A stretch of 64,000 bases of DNA from Pelomonas parva (GCF_043555835.1 NZ_JBIGHV010000003.1:186001-250000), one strand, 5' to 3'. Positions 47,933 to 56,629 are shown, numbered from the stretch's first letter. The notes: generated by a model not told the origin, from the sequence alone. Numbers and translations: made by a program.

Positions 47933-50178
47933 GGCAGGGCGGCGTAGGCGGAAAGGGGGGCGGGGGCCGTCGACGTTCGGGCCAGCATGAATTGTGCAAA
48001 AGCCTCGGCCGGCAGCGGCCGGCTGAACAGATAGCCTTGCACGGCCTGGCAGCCCTGGCGGCGCAGGAAGGCAAGCTGGCCCTCGGTCTCGACGCCTTCG
48101 GCCAGCGTCTGCAGGCCCAGGGCGCCGGCCATGCGGATGACGGCGTCGACGATGGCGCGGTCCTCCGCATCGTCGCTCAGCTCGCGCACGAAGGACTGGT
48201 CGATCTTGAGCTTGCTGACGCGGAACTTCTTCAGGTAGCTGAGCGACGAATAGCCGGTGCCGAAGTCGTCGATGGACAGGCGCACGCCGCGCGCATGCAG
48301 CTCGTTCATGACGGTGATCGCCACGGTCGGGTTGTCCATCGCCGCACCCTCGGTCAGCTCCAGCTCCAGGCGCTGCGCGGGGATGCCGACATCGGCCAGC
48401 ACGCGCTCGACGAGGTCGGGCAGGTCGTCATGGCGGAACTGCACAGCCGACAGGTTGACGGCCATCGTCAGCTGCGGCAGGCCGGCGGCGTCCCAGCGGC
48501 GCAGCTGCGAGAGCGCCTCGCGCAGCACCCATTCGCCGATGGGCAGGATGAGGCCGGTGGTCTCGGCGATGGGGATGAACTCGGCCGGCGACACCCAGCC
48601 CAGCTCGGGGTGCTGCCAGCGCAGCAGCGCCTCGGCGCCGATGACGCGGCTCTGGTCGCCGTCCTCCAGCGCGAACTGCGGCTGGTAGTGCAGGCTGAGC
48701 TGGCCGCGCTCCTGGGCGCGGCGCAGCGCGTTCTCCAGCAGCAGCGCGCGGGCGGACTGGGCCTGCATCTCGCTCGTGAAGAACCGGTAGGCGTTGCGGC
48801 CGTCGCGCTTGGCGCGGTACATGGCTGCGTCGGCGCATTTGCACAGCGTGTCGAAGTCGTCGCCGTCGGTCGGGAACATGGCGATGCCCATGGACGGCGT
48901 CACGGTCAGCTCCTGCTGCTCGACCTGGAAGGGCGCGCTGGCCAGCGCCATCAGCTTGGTGGCGAGGTGGGCGGCGCCGGCGATGTCGGTCAGCGGCAGC
49001 ACCAGCACGAACTCGTCGCCGCCCATGCGGGCCACGGTGTCCTGCTCACGCACGGCGCCGCGCAACCGGCTGGCCAGCTGGGCCAGCAGCGCGTCGCCAA
49101 TGCGGTGGCCCAGCGAGTCGTTGACGTTCTTGAAATGGTCCAGGTCCAGGAACAGCACGGCCAGCGGCTCGTCGCCGCGGCGGGCGATGTCGATGGCCTG
49201 GCTGGCGCGGTCGGCCAGCAGGTGGCGGTTGGGCAGGCCGGTCAGGCCGTCGAACAGCGCCAGCCGCTCGGCGCGCGCCTCGGCCGCCTGCTGCTCGGCC
49301 ACCTTCAGCTCCAGCTCGGCAACGGTCTGGCTGAGCTGCTCGGTGCGCTGCTGCACGAGCGCCTCCAGCTGGGCCCGGGCCTGCTCCAGCTCCTGGGCGG
49401 CCAGCTTGCGGGCGGTGATGTCCTGCGTGATCCAGATGGAGCCGCGCAACAGGTCGCTGCGGTCGATGGCCTTGCTGCGCACCTCGCACCACACCGGCGT
49501 GCCGTCCTTCTTGCAGAGCAGCATCTCGGCATGGAAGGAGTCGCCACGCGACAGCGGCTCGTAGCAGCGGTCGCCAGCGGCCTGCCAGTCGTCGTCGCTG
49601 AGGTACCAGGTGCGCGACAGCCGCCCGTCCAGCTCGCCGGGCCCGTAGCCGAACAGCTGCTCGAAGGCGCGGTTGCAGCGCGTGACCCCGCGGCCACGCA
49701 GGAAGACGATACCGACCATCGCGTGGTCGAAGATCAGCTGCTGCTCGGCATGCAGGTCGGCCAGCGCGGCGTCGGCGAGCTTGCGTTCCTGGATGTCGTC
49801 GACGATCCAGATCGAGCCGTCGGCAGCATCGTCGGGGTTGATGAGGCGGCCCGTCAGGTGGGCCCAGAACAGCTCTCCGTTCTGGCGGCGCATCAGCTGC
49901 TCGCTGCGAAAGGTCTCGCCAGCGGCCAGCAGCGGGTAGGCGCGACGGCCCAGGCTGCGTGCGTCCTGCTCGCTTTCGTACAGCTCCACGCTGCTGCGGC
50001 CGACGGCGGCCTCCGGGCTGGCGAAACCGTAGATCTCGGCATAGCGCTGGTTGCAGCGCACCAGCGTCTTGGCCTTGACGAAGACGACGCCGACACCGGC
50101 GTTGGCCAGGATGACATCCAGTTCCCGCATGGCCTGGTTGAGCGCGGGGTTGTCGCTGGTGTCTGGCGCAAGGCTCAT
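47929..50178 (-). CDS. PAS-PAS-GGDEF-EAL c-di-GMP turnover protein
   Basis: 749 residues, no membrane segment. Two PAS domains (~15-140 and ~145-265), a short coiled coil (~265-305), then GGDEF (~310-475) with an intact RMGGDEF signature and EAL (~490-735) with AEALLRW, DDFGTGYSS and AEGVE. Both active sites are complete, so it could be bifunctional or have one domain controlled by the other. PAS domains probably sense redox, oxygen or ligands in the cytoplasm. It is the first gene of the run leading into pyrF and the hybrid kinase. Unlike the EAL protein at 2906, its cyclase signature is canonical. Confidence 0.93.
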   Translation of the reverse strand: MSLAPDTSDNPALNQAMRELDVILANAGVGVVFVKAKTLVRCNQRYAEIYGFASPEAAVGRSSVELYESEQDARSLGRRAYPLLAAGETFRSEQLMRRQNGELFWAHLTGRLINPDDAADGSIWIVDDIQERKLADAALADLHAEQQLIFDHAMVGIVFLRGRGVTRCNRAFEQLFGYGPGELDGRLSRTWYLSDDDWQAAGDRCYEPLSRGDSFHAEMLLCKKDGTPVWCEVRSKAIDRSDLLRGSIWITQDITARKLAAQELEQARAQLEALVQQRTEQLSQTVAELELKVAEQQAAEARAERLALFDGLTGLPNRHLLADRASQAIDIARRGDEPLAVLFLDLDHFKNVNDSLGHRIGDALLAQLASRLRGAVREQDTVARMGGDEFVLVLPLTDIAGAAHLATKLMALASAPFQVEQQELTVTPSMGIAMFPTDGDDFDTLCKCADAAMYRAKRDGRNAYRFFTSEMQAQSARALLLENALRRAQERGQLSLHYQPQFALEDGDQSRVIGAEALLRWQHPELGWVSPAEFIPIAETTGLILPIGEWVLREALSQLRRWDAAGLPQLTMAVNLSAVQFRHDDLPDLVERVLADVGIPAQRLELELTEGAAMDNPTVAITVMNELHARGVRLSIDDFGTGYSSLSYLKKFRVSKLKIDQSFVRELSDDAEDRAIVDAVIRMAGALGLQTLAEGVETEGQLAFLRRQGCQAVQGYLFSRPLPAEAFAQFMLARTSTAPAPLSAYAALP

Positions 50179-50249
50179 GAAGGCGTCATCAAGCGGCGAG
50201 CTGGGAGGCGCGGAGTATCCGGGGCGGCGGCGGTTTATTGTCTGGTCCC

Positions 50250-50759
50250 ATGCATATCCTCAACACCGAACGCCTGTCCCTGCGTGAATTCACACCGCTT
50301 GATGCACCCTTCCTGCTGCGGCTGGTCAACGAGCCGGGCTGGCTGCGCAACATCAACGACCCCGGCGTGCGCACGCAGGACGACGCACTGGCCTGGGCCC
50401 AGGGCCGGCTGTTCACGGCCTACCGCGAGCTGGGCCACGGCTTCTGGGCCGTCGAGCGGCGCGACGATGGTGTGCTCGTCGGCATGTGCGGCCTGTTCAG
50501 GCGGCCCGCGCTGCCGGAGCCCGACCTCGGCTACGCGCTGCTGGCCGAGCACGAGGGCTACGGCTACGCGCTGGAGGCGGCGCGCGGCTGCGTGGCCCAT
50601 GCGCGCGAGCGCTTCGGCTGGCCGGCGCTGATGGCCATCACGGCCGTGGACAACACCGGCAGCGTGGCCTTGCTCGGCAAGCTGGGCTTCGTGGAGCAGG
50701 CGCAGCAACAGATCGAGGGCTACAACGAGCCCTCGAGGGTGTTCCGGTTGGAGCTGTAG
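50250..50759 (+). CDS. GNAT family N-acetyltransferase (RimJ/RimL type)
   Basis: 169 residues from the ATG at 50250. The protein begins with the TERLSLREF strand typical of the Acetyltransf_3 group. The acetyl-CoA-binding A motif is AEHEGYGYALEA, followed by AVDNTGSVALLGKLGF, where the Asn-x-x-S/A helix is typical. The substrate could be a ribosomal protein N-terminus, an aminoglycoside-like molecule or another amine; nothing nearby decides it. Its TAG stop is part of the nested inverted repeat that separates it from the convergent purB. Confidence 0.9.
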   Translation: MHILNTERLSLREFTPLDAPFLLRLVNEPGWLRNINDPGVRTQDDALAWAQGRLFTAYRELGHGFWAVERRDDGVLVGMCGLFRRPALPEPDLGYALLAEHEGYGYALEAARGCVAHARERFGWPALMAITAVDNTGSVALLGKLGFVEQAQQQIEGYNEPSRVFRLEL

Positions 50760-50830
50760 GGCGGGTCATGACCCGCCGTTGACGTCGCACGGCACCACAC
50801 CACCAAACGGCGGGTCGCGACCCGCCCTAC
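50756..50830. repeat. Nested inverted repeat (REP/BIME-like) between GNAT and purB
   Basis: Two 25-base arms (50756-50780 and 50806-50830) are inverted copies of each other with two mismatches, at their centres. Each arm is itself a palindrome, GGCGGGTC-(AT or GC)-GACCCGCC, flanked by GTAG on the outer side and GTT/AAC on the inner side. The 25-base spacer is unrelated. It fills the gap between the convergent GNAT and purB stops, as REP/BIME elements typically do, and could stop transcripts from both sides. Confidence 0.85.
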
Positions 50831-50834
50831 ACCG

Positions 50835-52211
50835 TCAAACCCGCTTCGCCAGCTCCGCCGCGATGCCCGTGTAGCTGCCCGGCGTCATCTTCAACAGCCG
50901 CGCCTTCTCCGCCTTGGGCAGGTCCAGCCCCTCGATGAAGGCGCGGATGGACTCCTGCGTGATGGCCTTGCCGCGGGTCAGCTCCTTGAGCTGCTCATAC
51001 GGGTTGGGCAGGCCGAAGCGGCGCATCACCGTCTGGATGGGTTCGGCCAGCACTTCCCAGGCCGAATCGAGGTCGTCGGCCAGCGCGGCTTCGTTGACCT
51101 CCAGCTTGCCCAGGCCCTTGGCCAGCGAGTCGTAGCCCAAGAGCGCGTAGCCCAGGCCCACGCCCATGTTGCGCAGCACGGTGGAGTCGGTCAGGTCGCG
51201 TTGCCAGCGGCTCACCGGCAGCTTCTGCGACAGGTGCGTCAGCACGGCGCTGGCCAGGCCGAAGTTGCCTTCCGCGTTCTCGAAGTCGATGGGGTTGACC
51301 TTGTGCGGCATCGTCGAGCTGCCGATCTCGCCGGCCTTGGTGCGCTGCTTGAAGTAGCCCAGCGAGATATAGCCCCACACGTCGCGCGACCAGTCGATCA
51401 GGATGGTGTTGGCGCGCGTGAACGCGTCGAACAACTCGGCCATGTAGTCGTGCGGCTCGATCTGGATGGTGTACGGGTTGAACGTCAGCTTGAGCTGCTT
51501 CTCGATGACCGTCTTGCTGAAGGCTTCCCAGTCGTGCTTGGGCCAGGCCGACAGGTGGGCGTTGAAGTTGCCGACCGCGCCGTTCATCTTGGCCAGCGGC
51601 TTCACGGCCGCGATGCGCGCGCGCGCCGTGACCAGGCGGGCGACGACGTTGGCGATCTCCTTGCCCACCGTGGTCGGGCTGGCCGTCTGGCCGTGCGTGC
51701 GGGAGAGCATGGGCACGCCGGCGAACTGGTGGGCCATCTTGCGCAGCGTGGCGACGATGCCGTCCAGCGCCGGCAGCATGACCTCGTCGCGCGCGGCCTT
51801 CAGCATCAGCGCATGGCTGGTGTTGTTGATGTCTTCGCTGGTGCAGGCGAAGTGCACGAACTCACCGGCGGCCAGCAGCTCAGGATGGCCCTCGAAGCTG
51901 CGCTTGATCCAGTACTCGACCGCCTTCACGTCGTGGTTGGTCGTGCGCTCGATGGCCTTGATCTCTTCCGCGTCGGCCTCGCTGAACTTCTTCACCAGCC
52001 GGCGCAGGCGCGAGCGCGCGGCGGACGACAGCGGCTTGAACTCCTTGAAGCCGGCGTCGCTCAGCGCGATGAACCACTCCACCTCGACCTGCACGCGGCG
52101 GTGCATCAGCCCGAACTCGGACAGCAGCGGGCGCAGCGCCGCGACCTTGGCGGCATAGCGGCCGTCCAGCGGTGAGAGGGCGCTGATGGCAGAGTAGTCG
52201 GACGTGGTCAT
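50835..52211 (-). CDS. purB: Adenylosuccinate lyase
   Basis: 458 residues from the ATG at 52211. PurB acts twice in purine synthesis, releasing fumarate from SAICAR and from adenylosuccinate. The superfamily signature SSTMPHKVNPIDFEN is near residue 295, and TSEDINNTSHA and RTHGQTASPTT are the other two conserved substrate-site segments. It is the long PurB form of proteobacteria. The open frame upstream (43 codons) runs into the decayed M48 sequence and is not part of the gene. Confidence 0.97.
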   Translation of the reverse strand: MTTSDYSAISALSPLDGRYAAKVAALRPLLSEFGLMHRRVQVEVEWFIALSDAGFKEFKPLSSAARSRLRRLVKKFSEADAEEIKAIERTTNHDVKAVEYWIKRSFEGHPELLAAGEFVHFACTSEDINNTSHALMLKAARDEVMLPALDGIVATLRKMAHQFAGVPMLSRTHGQTASPTTVGKEIANVVARLVTARARIAAVKPLAKMNGAVGNFNAHLSAWPKHDWEAFSKTVIEKQLKLTFNPYTIQIEPHDYMAELFDAFTRANTILIDWSRDVWGYISLGYFKQRTKAGEIGSSTMPHKVNPIDFENAEGNFGLASAVLTHLSQKLPVSRWQRDLTDSTVLRNMGVGLGYALLGYDSLAKGLGKLEVNEAALADDLDSAWEVLAEPIQTVMRRFGLPNPYEQLKELTRGKAITQESIRAFIEGLDLPKAEKARLLKMTPGSYTGIAAELAKRV

Positions 52212-52245
52212 GGCGGGCCGGGCTGATCGTGGAAAACCCGCGATT

Positions 52246-52429
52246 CTAGTTTTGGCCCTTGAAGAAGGCCATGCGATCGCAGAAGACGGTGATGCGCGCC
52301 GGGTCCACGCCGCCGGCTGTACCGCAACCGCTTGGGCCACTGCGCGCTGGCCAACTGCAGCTGCTGGTCGCGGAGGCTCACCTTCACGGGCCGAGCCTCA
52401 CCTCGCTGGACATCGAACCCAGTTCGCAA
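52246..52429 (-). pseudogene. Remnant of a second M48 peptidase gene
   Basis: Immediately after the DUF898 gene at 52439, two short stretches resemble the M48 protease encoded at 53581-54609. The first (52429 to ~52316) reads GFDVQRGEARPVKVSLRDQQ and later QWPKRL, matching residues ~11-50 of the protease (WFDGRSARARPVEV, TWPERQ). The second, in a shifted frame (52317-52246), reads AGGVDPARITVFCDRMAFFK, matching residues 294-312 (AGGVDASRMAVFFERVAKK), then a stop. About 240 codons between them, including the HELGH active site, are missing. It has the same position relative to DUF898 as the intact protease, so it is the decayed half of a duplicated unit. Confidence 0.75.
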
Positions 52430-52438
52430 CGCCGCATG

Positions 52439-53581
52439 TCACAGCCCCATGTCCACACCGAAGAAGTCACCCGCTACGTCGCCGGCGGCGTCGGTGTGCA
52501 GGCCCGCGCGCGTGGCCGTCCAGGTGGACGGTTCGGTGGTGGTGTAGATGCGCACGGACTGCAGGCGCAGCCGCATCGTGGCCATCACGGCGAAGGGGCG
52601 ATACAAGCCCAGCGTGAGGATGGTGCGTACCCAGTTCGTCAGCGACAGCACGGGCAATCCGATCACCGTGCTGCGAAAGCGCAGTGTTGCGCTCCGCGTA
52701 TTGCCCCAGACGAGGTCCTGGAGGCGCGAGGCGTAGTAGGCCGGCAAACCGCCGACGCAGAGCAGGCAGGAAACGCCCACGCCAATCAGGCCGCGATAGC
52801 GACCCAATCCCTTGAAGCCTGCGTCCCTGACCAGCAAGTCGGCGATCGGCAGCACAACCACAATGACGGTCAGGAGCATCACCAGACCCAGCGCCAGCGT
52901 CTTTAGGGCGATGACGTAGACCGGATACATGGGCAGCACGATCTCGCCGCGCTCGCCCGCGATGCGGTAGCCCCGGTGCTGGTAGCGCTTGAGCAGCGCG
53001 ATGGACCAGGGCGTCATCGCGCAGAACACGGTCACACTTACGTAGAACCAGAACCTGCCGTTGGCACCCGGGTCGCTGCCGGGGCCCTGACCGTCGGGCA
53101 CCAGCACCATCAGCAAACCCATCGGGATGTAGACCGGCAGATGAGCCAGGTAGGCGCCGGCGAGCGAGCCTTCGAAGCCCATGCGCAGCCCGCGCCAGCT
53201 GGTGTTGCCCACGCGGAACTGCATGGCCGCCCGCCACAGCGCCGGCCACACCACGCACAGCATCACGAAGGCCGGCAGCGCCACTGCCGGCGAAAACTCG
53301 CGGGCTACCGTGCACGTCACCAGCAGCACCGCCAGCAGCGCGAAGCCGCGGAACATCTTCCAGGCGTCGCCGTGAAAGGCCAGCGGCTCGCCGTCGATCA
53401 GCGTGTTGGCGTAGACATAGCGGATGCGCCGCATCTTGGCGAACGGCAGGTACAGGCCGCAGGTCAGCAGGATGAGCAGCAGGTTCACCGCCCAGATGCG
53501 GAAGTACTCGCTGCCGGAGCCGGTGAAGCGGATCTCCAGCGTGCGCGGCGTCGGCTCAACGGGCGGCGGGGGCTCGGTCAT
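52439..53581 (-). CDS. DUF898 (YjgN family) membrane protein, paralogue 1
   Basis: 380 residues with about seven to eight membrane segments. DUF898/YjgN proteins are inner-membrane proteins of unknown function. The family start LEIRFTGSGSEYFRIW and the FHGDAWKMFRGF segment are nearly identical to those of the paralogue at 54609. Both also share the C-terminal tail (AGDVAGDFFGVDMGL versus AGDIAGDFFGIDMGL). It starts inside the protease stop (TGATG), so synthesis is coupled to the M48 protein. A protease remnant follows it. No function is proposed beyond a partnership with the protease. Confidence 0.88.
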   Translation of the reverse strand: MTEPPPPVEPTPRTLEIRFTGSGSEYFRIWAVNLLLILLTCGLYLPFAKMRRIRYVYANTLIDGEPLAFHGDAWKMFRGFALLAVLLVTCTVAREFSPAVALPAFVMLCVVWPALWRAAMQFRVGNTSWRGLRMGFEGSLAGAYLAHLPVYIPMGLLMVLVPDGQGPGSDPGANGRFWFYVSVTVFCAMTPWSIALLKRYQHRGYRIAGERGEIVLPMYPVYVIALKTLALGLVMLLTVIVVVLPIADLLVRDAGFKGLGRYRGLIGVGVSCLLCVGGLPAYYASRLQDLVWGNTRSATLRFRSTVIGLPVLSLTNWVRTILTLGLYRPFAVMATMRLRLQSVRIYTTTEPSTWTATRAGLHTDAAGDVAGDFFGVDMGL

Positions 53582-54609
53582 CAGGGCTCGCTGAAGAACC
53601 GCACCCGCTCCTCGTCCGCCGGATGCGACGAGATCGCGATGGCCACCGGGTGGCTTTCCACGGCCGCCTCGCGCTTCTTGGCCACACGCTCGAAGAAGAC
53701 CGCCATGCGCGACGCATCCACCCCGCCGGCCCGTGCCAGCGTGCGGGCATAGAGGTCGGCTTCGCGCTCGTTGTCGCGCGAGTAGGCGTTGCTGGCCAGC
53801 AGGGCCGGCGCGGCCGCCAGCAGCGCGGAGAAGTCGCCCACGATGACGGACGCGACCACGCCGATGGCGCCCGCGCGCAGCATCAGCCGCAGGCCGTGGC
53901 GGTGCTGCACATGGCCCAGCTCATGGGCCAGCACGGTCAGCACGGCGTCGGGCTCGTCGGCCAGCAGCTTGAGCAGTTCGTCGGTGATGACGATGTCGCC
54001 GCCCGGCAGCGCGAAGGCGTTGGGCCCGAGCGCCTTGCCGCCGTCGCGGAAGTGGATCTCGAAGCGCTCCGGCACGGCCGGGCCGCCGTTGCCGCGCGCC
54101 TGCCTCAGCGCCGTGGCCCAGCGCAGCCGCCAGGCCTGCTGCTGGTCGGCCGCGAGCCGGCTGGGCTTGAGCCATTCGCCGTCCAGCCCGCTCAGCAGAT
54201 GCTCGCCCAGGCGCTGCTCGACCGAGCGCGGCAGCAGGTCGACCGCGCGGTCCACCGCCCAGGGCAGGCCCCAGCGATAAGCCCCCAGCAGGCCGGCCAC
54301 CAGCAGCACCAGCGACAGCAGGGCCAACCGCCAGCTCTGCTGCCACCGCACGACGGCGCTGTCGCTGCGGCCCGAGGCCTGCGCCCAGGCGTCGAAGGCG
54401 TCTGCGTCGGCAAAGCTCAGCAGGCCGCCGCCGGGCAGCAAGACCTGGCGCTGGCCATGGCGCTGGCGTTCGGGCCAGGTCAGGCTGTGCAGCGGTGCGG
54501 TCTGGTCGCCAAAGTGCAGCGTGCTGCCGGCGAGCCAGACCTCCACCGGCCGCGCGCGGGCGCTGCGGCCGTCGAACCAGTCGGCGGCCAGGCGGGGGGA
54601 GTCAGCCAT
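53581..54609 (-). CDS. M48 family membrane metallopeptidase
   Basis: 342 residues from the ATG at 54609 (a TTG one codon earlier is also open). The zinc motif HELGH is at 229-233, with the third ligand Glu281 in NEREAD. One membrane helix is at ~94-112 and a second hydrophobic stretch at ~245-275. An N-terminal ~85-residue region precedes the helix. Homologues include HtpX, YcaL and LoiP-like quality-control proteases. It overlaps both DUF898 genes by one base (TGATG), so the trio forms a tight unit, and DUF898 proteins may be its substrates or partners. A fossil of a second copy lies at 52246. Confidence 0.92.
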   Translation of the reverse strand: MADSPRLAADWFDGRSARARPVEVWLAGSTLHFGDQTAPLHSLTWPERQRHGQRQVLLPGGGLLSFADADAFDAWAQASGRSDSAVVRWQQSWRLALLSLVLLVAGLLGAYRWGLPWAVDRAVDLLPRSVEQRLGEHLLSGLDGEWLKPSRLAADQQQAWRLRWATALRQARGNGGPAVPERFEIHFRDGGKALGPNAFALPGGDIVITDELLKLLADEPDAVLTVLAHELGHVQHRHGLRLMLRAGAIGVVASVIVGDFSALLAAAPALLASNAYSRDNEREADLYARTLARAGGVDASRMAVFFERVAKKREAAVESHPVAIAISSHPADEERVRFFSEP

Positions 54610-55805
54610 CAAAGCCCCATGTCGATGCCGAAGAAGTCACCGGCGATGTCGCCGGTGGCGTCGGCATGGCCGGCCAGGCTCGCGGCCACCCAGTCGGCAG
54701 GGTCTTCCTGGCTGTCAATCTGCACGGCCTCCAGGCGCAGGCGCGCCGTGGCCACGGCGGCGAAGGGGCGGTACAGGCTCAGCGTCAGCGCCGTCAGCAG
54801 CCAGTTCGTCAAGGTCAGGCCGAACAGTGCCTTGAAGCGCAGATCGCTGCGGAAGGCCAGCGCCTGGCTGCGCGTGCCGTTCCAGGCCAGGTTCTGCATG
54901 CGGGCGGCGCCAAACGGCAGCACGACAGCGAACACCAGCAGGTAGACCAGCAGGCCGATGGCAAAGAAGCCCACCTGAGACAGAGGCGACGCCGTGTTGG
55001 GCTTGAAGCCGCTCACGGCAAACACGGCAACGGCCAGCACGCCGACCAACAGGCCCGCCAGCAGCGTGCTGGCAATCGACACGCCCAGCAGCTTCAGGCC
55101 CAGCAGGTAGACGCGGCCATTGCTCAGCTCGATGTGAGCCTGCTGGGCGGCGATGCGATAGCCGTTGTGCTGGTAGCGCTTGAACATCGCGAAGGACAGC
55201 GGCGACAGCAGCATCACGACGCCCATCACCAGCAGGCTGGTGAGGCCATAGGCCTCCATGGCGGCGCGATCGGTGTCGGTGGCCGGCTCCATCAGGCGCG
55301 CCCACACCATGAAGGCCATCAGCGGCAGGTACAGCGGGGCGCAGGCCAGGTAGGCGTCCTTCAGCTTGCCGTCGAAGCGCATGCGCAGGCCGCGCCAGCT
55401 GGTGTTGCCGAGGCGGAACTGCAGCGACGCCCGCCACAGCGCCGGCCAGACGCCGCACAGGATCAGGAAGGCGACGAGCGCGGCCGTGGCCGACACCTTG
55501 CCGGCGAAGGTGTAAGCGCCCATCAGCACCACCAGCAGCAGGAAGCCGCGGAACATCTTCCACGCGTCACCGTGGAAGCTCAGCGCCTGGCCGTCAACCA
55601 GCGTGTTGGCATAGAAGTAGCGGATGCGCCGCGCCTTGGCGAAGGGCAGGTACAGCCCCAGCGTGACGAGGATGAGCAGCAGGTTGACCGCCCAGATGCG
55701 GAAGTACTCGCTGCCCGAACCCGTGAAGCGGATTTCAAGGACACGCCCCCCCGACATGGGCGAAGGCAAGGCGGCCGCCTCGGGGGCGGCATGGATGTCT
55801 GACAT
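54609..55805 (-). CDS. DUF898 (YjgN family) membrane protein, paralogue 2
   Basis: 398 residues from the ATG at 55805, preceded by AGGGAG at seven bases. Membrane topology and the shared N-terminal and C-terminal motifs match paralogue 1, but the middle has diverged (for example KPNTASPLSQVG). As first gene of the operon DUF898-M48-DUF898-(M48 remnant), it represents the older or newer half of a tandem duplication. Function unknown. Confidence 0.88.
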   Translation of the reverse strand: MSDIHAAPEAAALPSPMSGGRVLEIRFTGSGSEYFRIWAVNLLLILVTLGLYLPFAKARRIRYFYANTLVDGQALSFHGDAWKMFRGFLLLVVLMGAYTFAGKVSATAALVAFLILCGVWPALWRASLQFRLGNTSWRGLRMRFDGKLKDAYLACAPLYLPLMAFMVWARLMEPATDTDRAAMEAYGLTSLLVMGVVMLLSPLSFAMFKRYQHNGYRIAAQQAHIELSNGRVYLLGLKLLGVSIASTLLAGLLVGVLAVAVFAVSGFKPNTASPLSQVGFFAIGLLVYLLVFAVVLPFGAARMQNLAWNGTRSQALAFRSDLRFKALFGLTLTNWLLTALTLSLYRPFAAVATARLRLEAVQIDSQEDPADWVAASLAGHADATGDIAGDFFGIDMGL

Positions 55806-55996
55806 GGGAACTCCCTGATTTGCGAAAGCCACCATCTGCCGTGGTGGGCCGGGCAACACTTTGGCGGCCGGCCGCGTGGCTGGCAACCCCTGCTTCCCTG
55901 GGGGGCCTGTCGGCCCCAGCCGACAGGCTTTTTTCACGGCCGGGCCGGCCGGGGCCGCTGGCTAGAATCGTTTCGACCTGTGACCCCTGCCTGCCT
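55806..55996 (+). promoter_or_regulatory. Divergent promoter region and possible GST leader
   Basis: The 191-base gap between divergent DUF898 and GST genes holds a plus-strand intrinsic terminator at 55905-55934 with no plus-strand gene upstream for about 5 kb. A hairpin-capable stretch (CCACC...GGTGG) lies at about 55830-55850. Downstream, TAGAAT at 55964-55969 is a plausible -10 for the GST gene. The 5' part may encode a small RNA or form a conditional leader. Confidence 0.45.
55905..55934 (+). terminator. Orphan intrinsic terminator upstream of the GST gene
   Basis: GCCTGTCGGC pairs with GCCGACAGGC around a CCCA loop, followed by six T residues. It is a textbook terminator on the plus strand, but the nearest plus-strand gene upstream ends at 50759. 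It must therefore end a short transcript starting in the divergent gap (small RNA or attenuated leader). Confidence 0.88.
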
Positions 55997-56629
55997 ATGA
56001 CCGCGATGAAGTTGATCGGATCGCTCACCAGCCCCTACGTGCGCAAGGTGCGCATCGTGATGGCCGAGAAGAAGCTCGATTTCCAGCTGGTGCTCGAAGA
56101 CGTCTGGGGCAGCGACGCCATCCTGAAGATGAACCCGCTGGGCAAGGTGCCCTGCCTGGTCATGGAAGGCCAGGACTCCATCACCGGCGCGGTGTTCGAC
56201 TCGCGCGTCATCGTCGAGTACGTGGACACGCTGTCGCCCGTGGGCAAGCTCATCCCCGAGCGCGGTCGAGAGCGCTGCGAGGTGCGCACCTGGGAGGCGC
56301 TGGCCGACGGCATCATGGACGCCGGCATCCTGGCGCGCATGGAGCGCACCTGGGCCCAGCGCTCGGATGAGCAGCGCAGCCCGGCGTGGATCAACCGGCA
56401 GATGACCAAGGTGACGGCGGCGCTGGCCGCGATGAGCCAGGGCCTGGGCGACAAGCCCTGGTGCTCGGGCAGCCACTTCTCGCTGGCCGACATTTCCGTC
56501 GGCTGCGCCCTGGGCTGGCTGGAGTTCCGCTTCCCGGAAATCACCTGGCGCGAGGACTACCCGAACCTGGCGCGCCACATGGACAAGTTGTCCCAGCGCC
56601 AGAGCTTCATCGACTCCGTGCCGGCCTGA
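55997..56629 (+). CDS. Glutathione S-transferase family protein
   Basis: 210 residues. The N-terminal thioredoxin-fold domain contains GSLTSPYVRKVRI, with a Ser-Pro pair at the glutathione site as in beta/YibF-like transferases, and GKVPCLV at the cis-proline. The C-terminal helical domain has the conserved FSLADISVG motif. It may conjugate or reduce electrophiles in the cytoplasm; the substrate is unknown. It starts 62 bases after the orphan terminator and ends directly at repeat copy C. TAGAAT at 55964 would place transcription start just upstream of the ATG. Confidence 0.92.
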   Translation: MTAMKLIGSLTSPYVRKVRIVMAEKKLDFQLVLEDVWGSDAILKMNPLGKVPCLVMEGQDSITGAVFDSRVIVEYVDTLSPVGKLIPERGRERCEVRTWEALADGIMDAGILARMERTWAQRSDEQRSPAWINRQMTKVTAALAAMSQGLGDKPWCSGSHFSLADISVGCALGWLEFRFPEITWREDYPNLARHMDKLSQRQSFIDSVPA

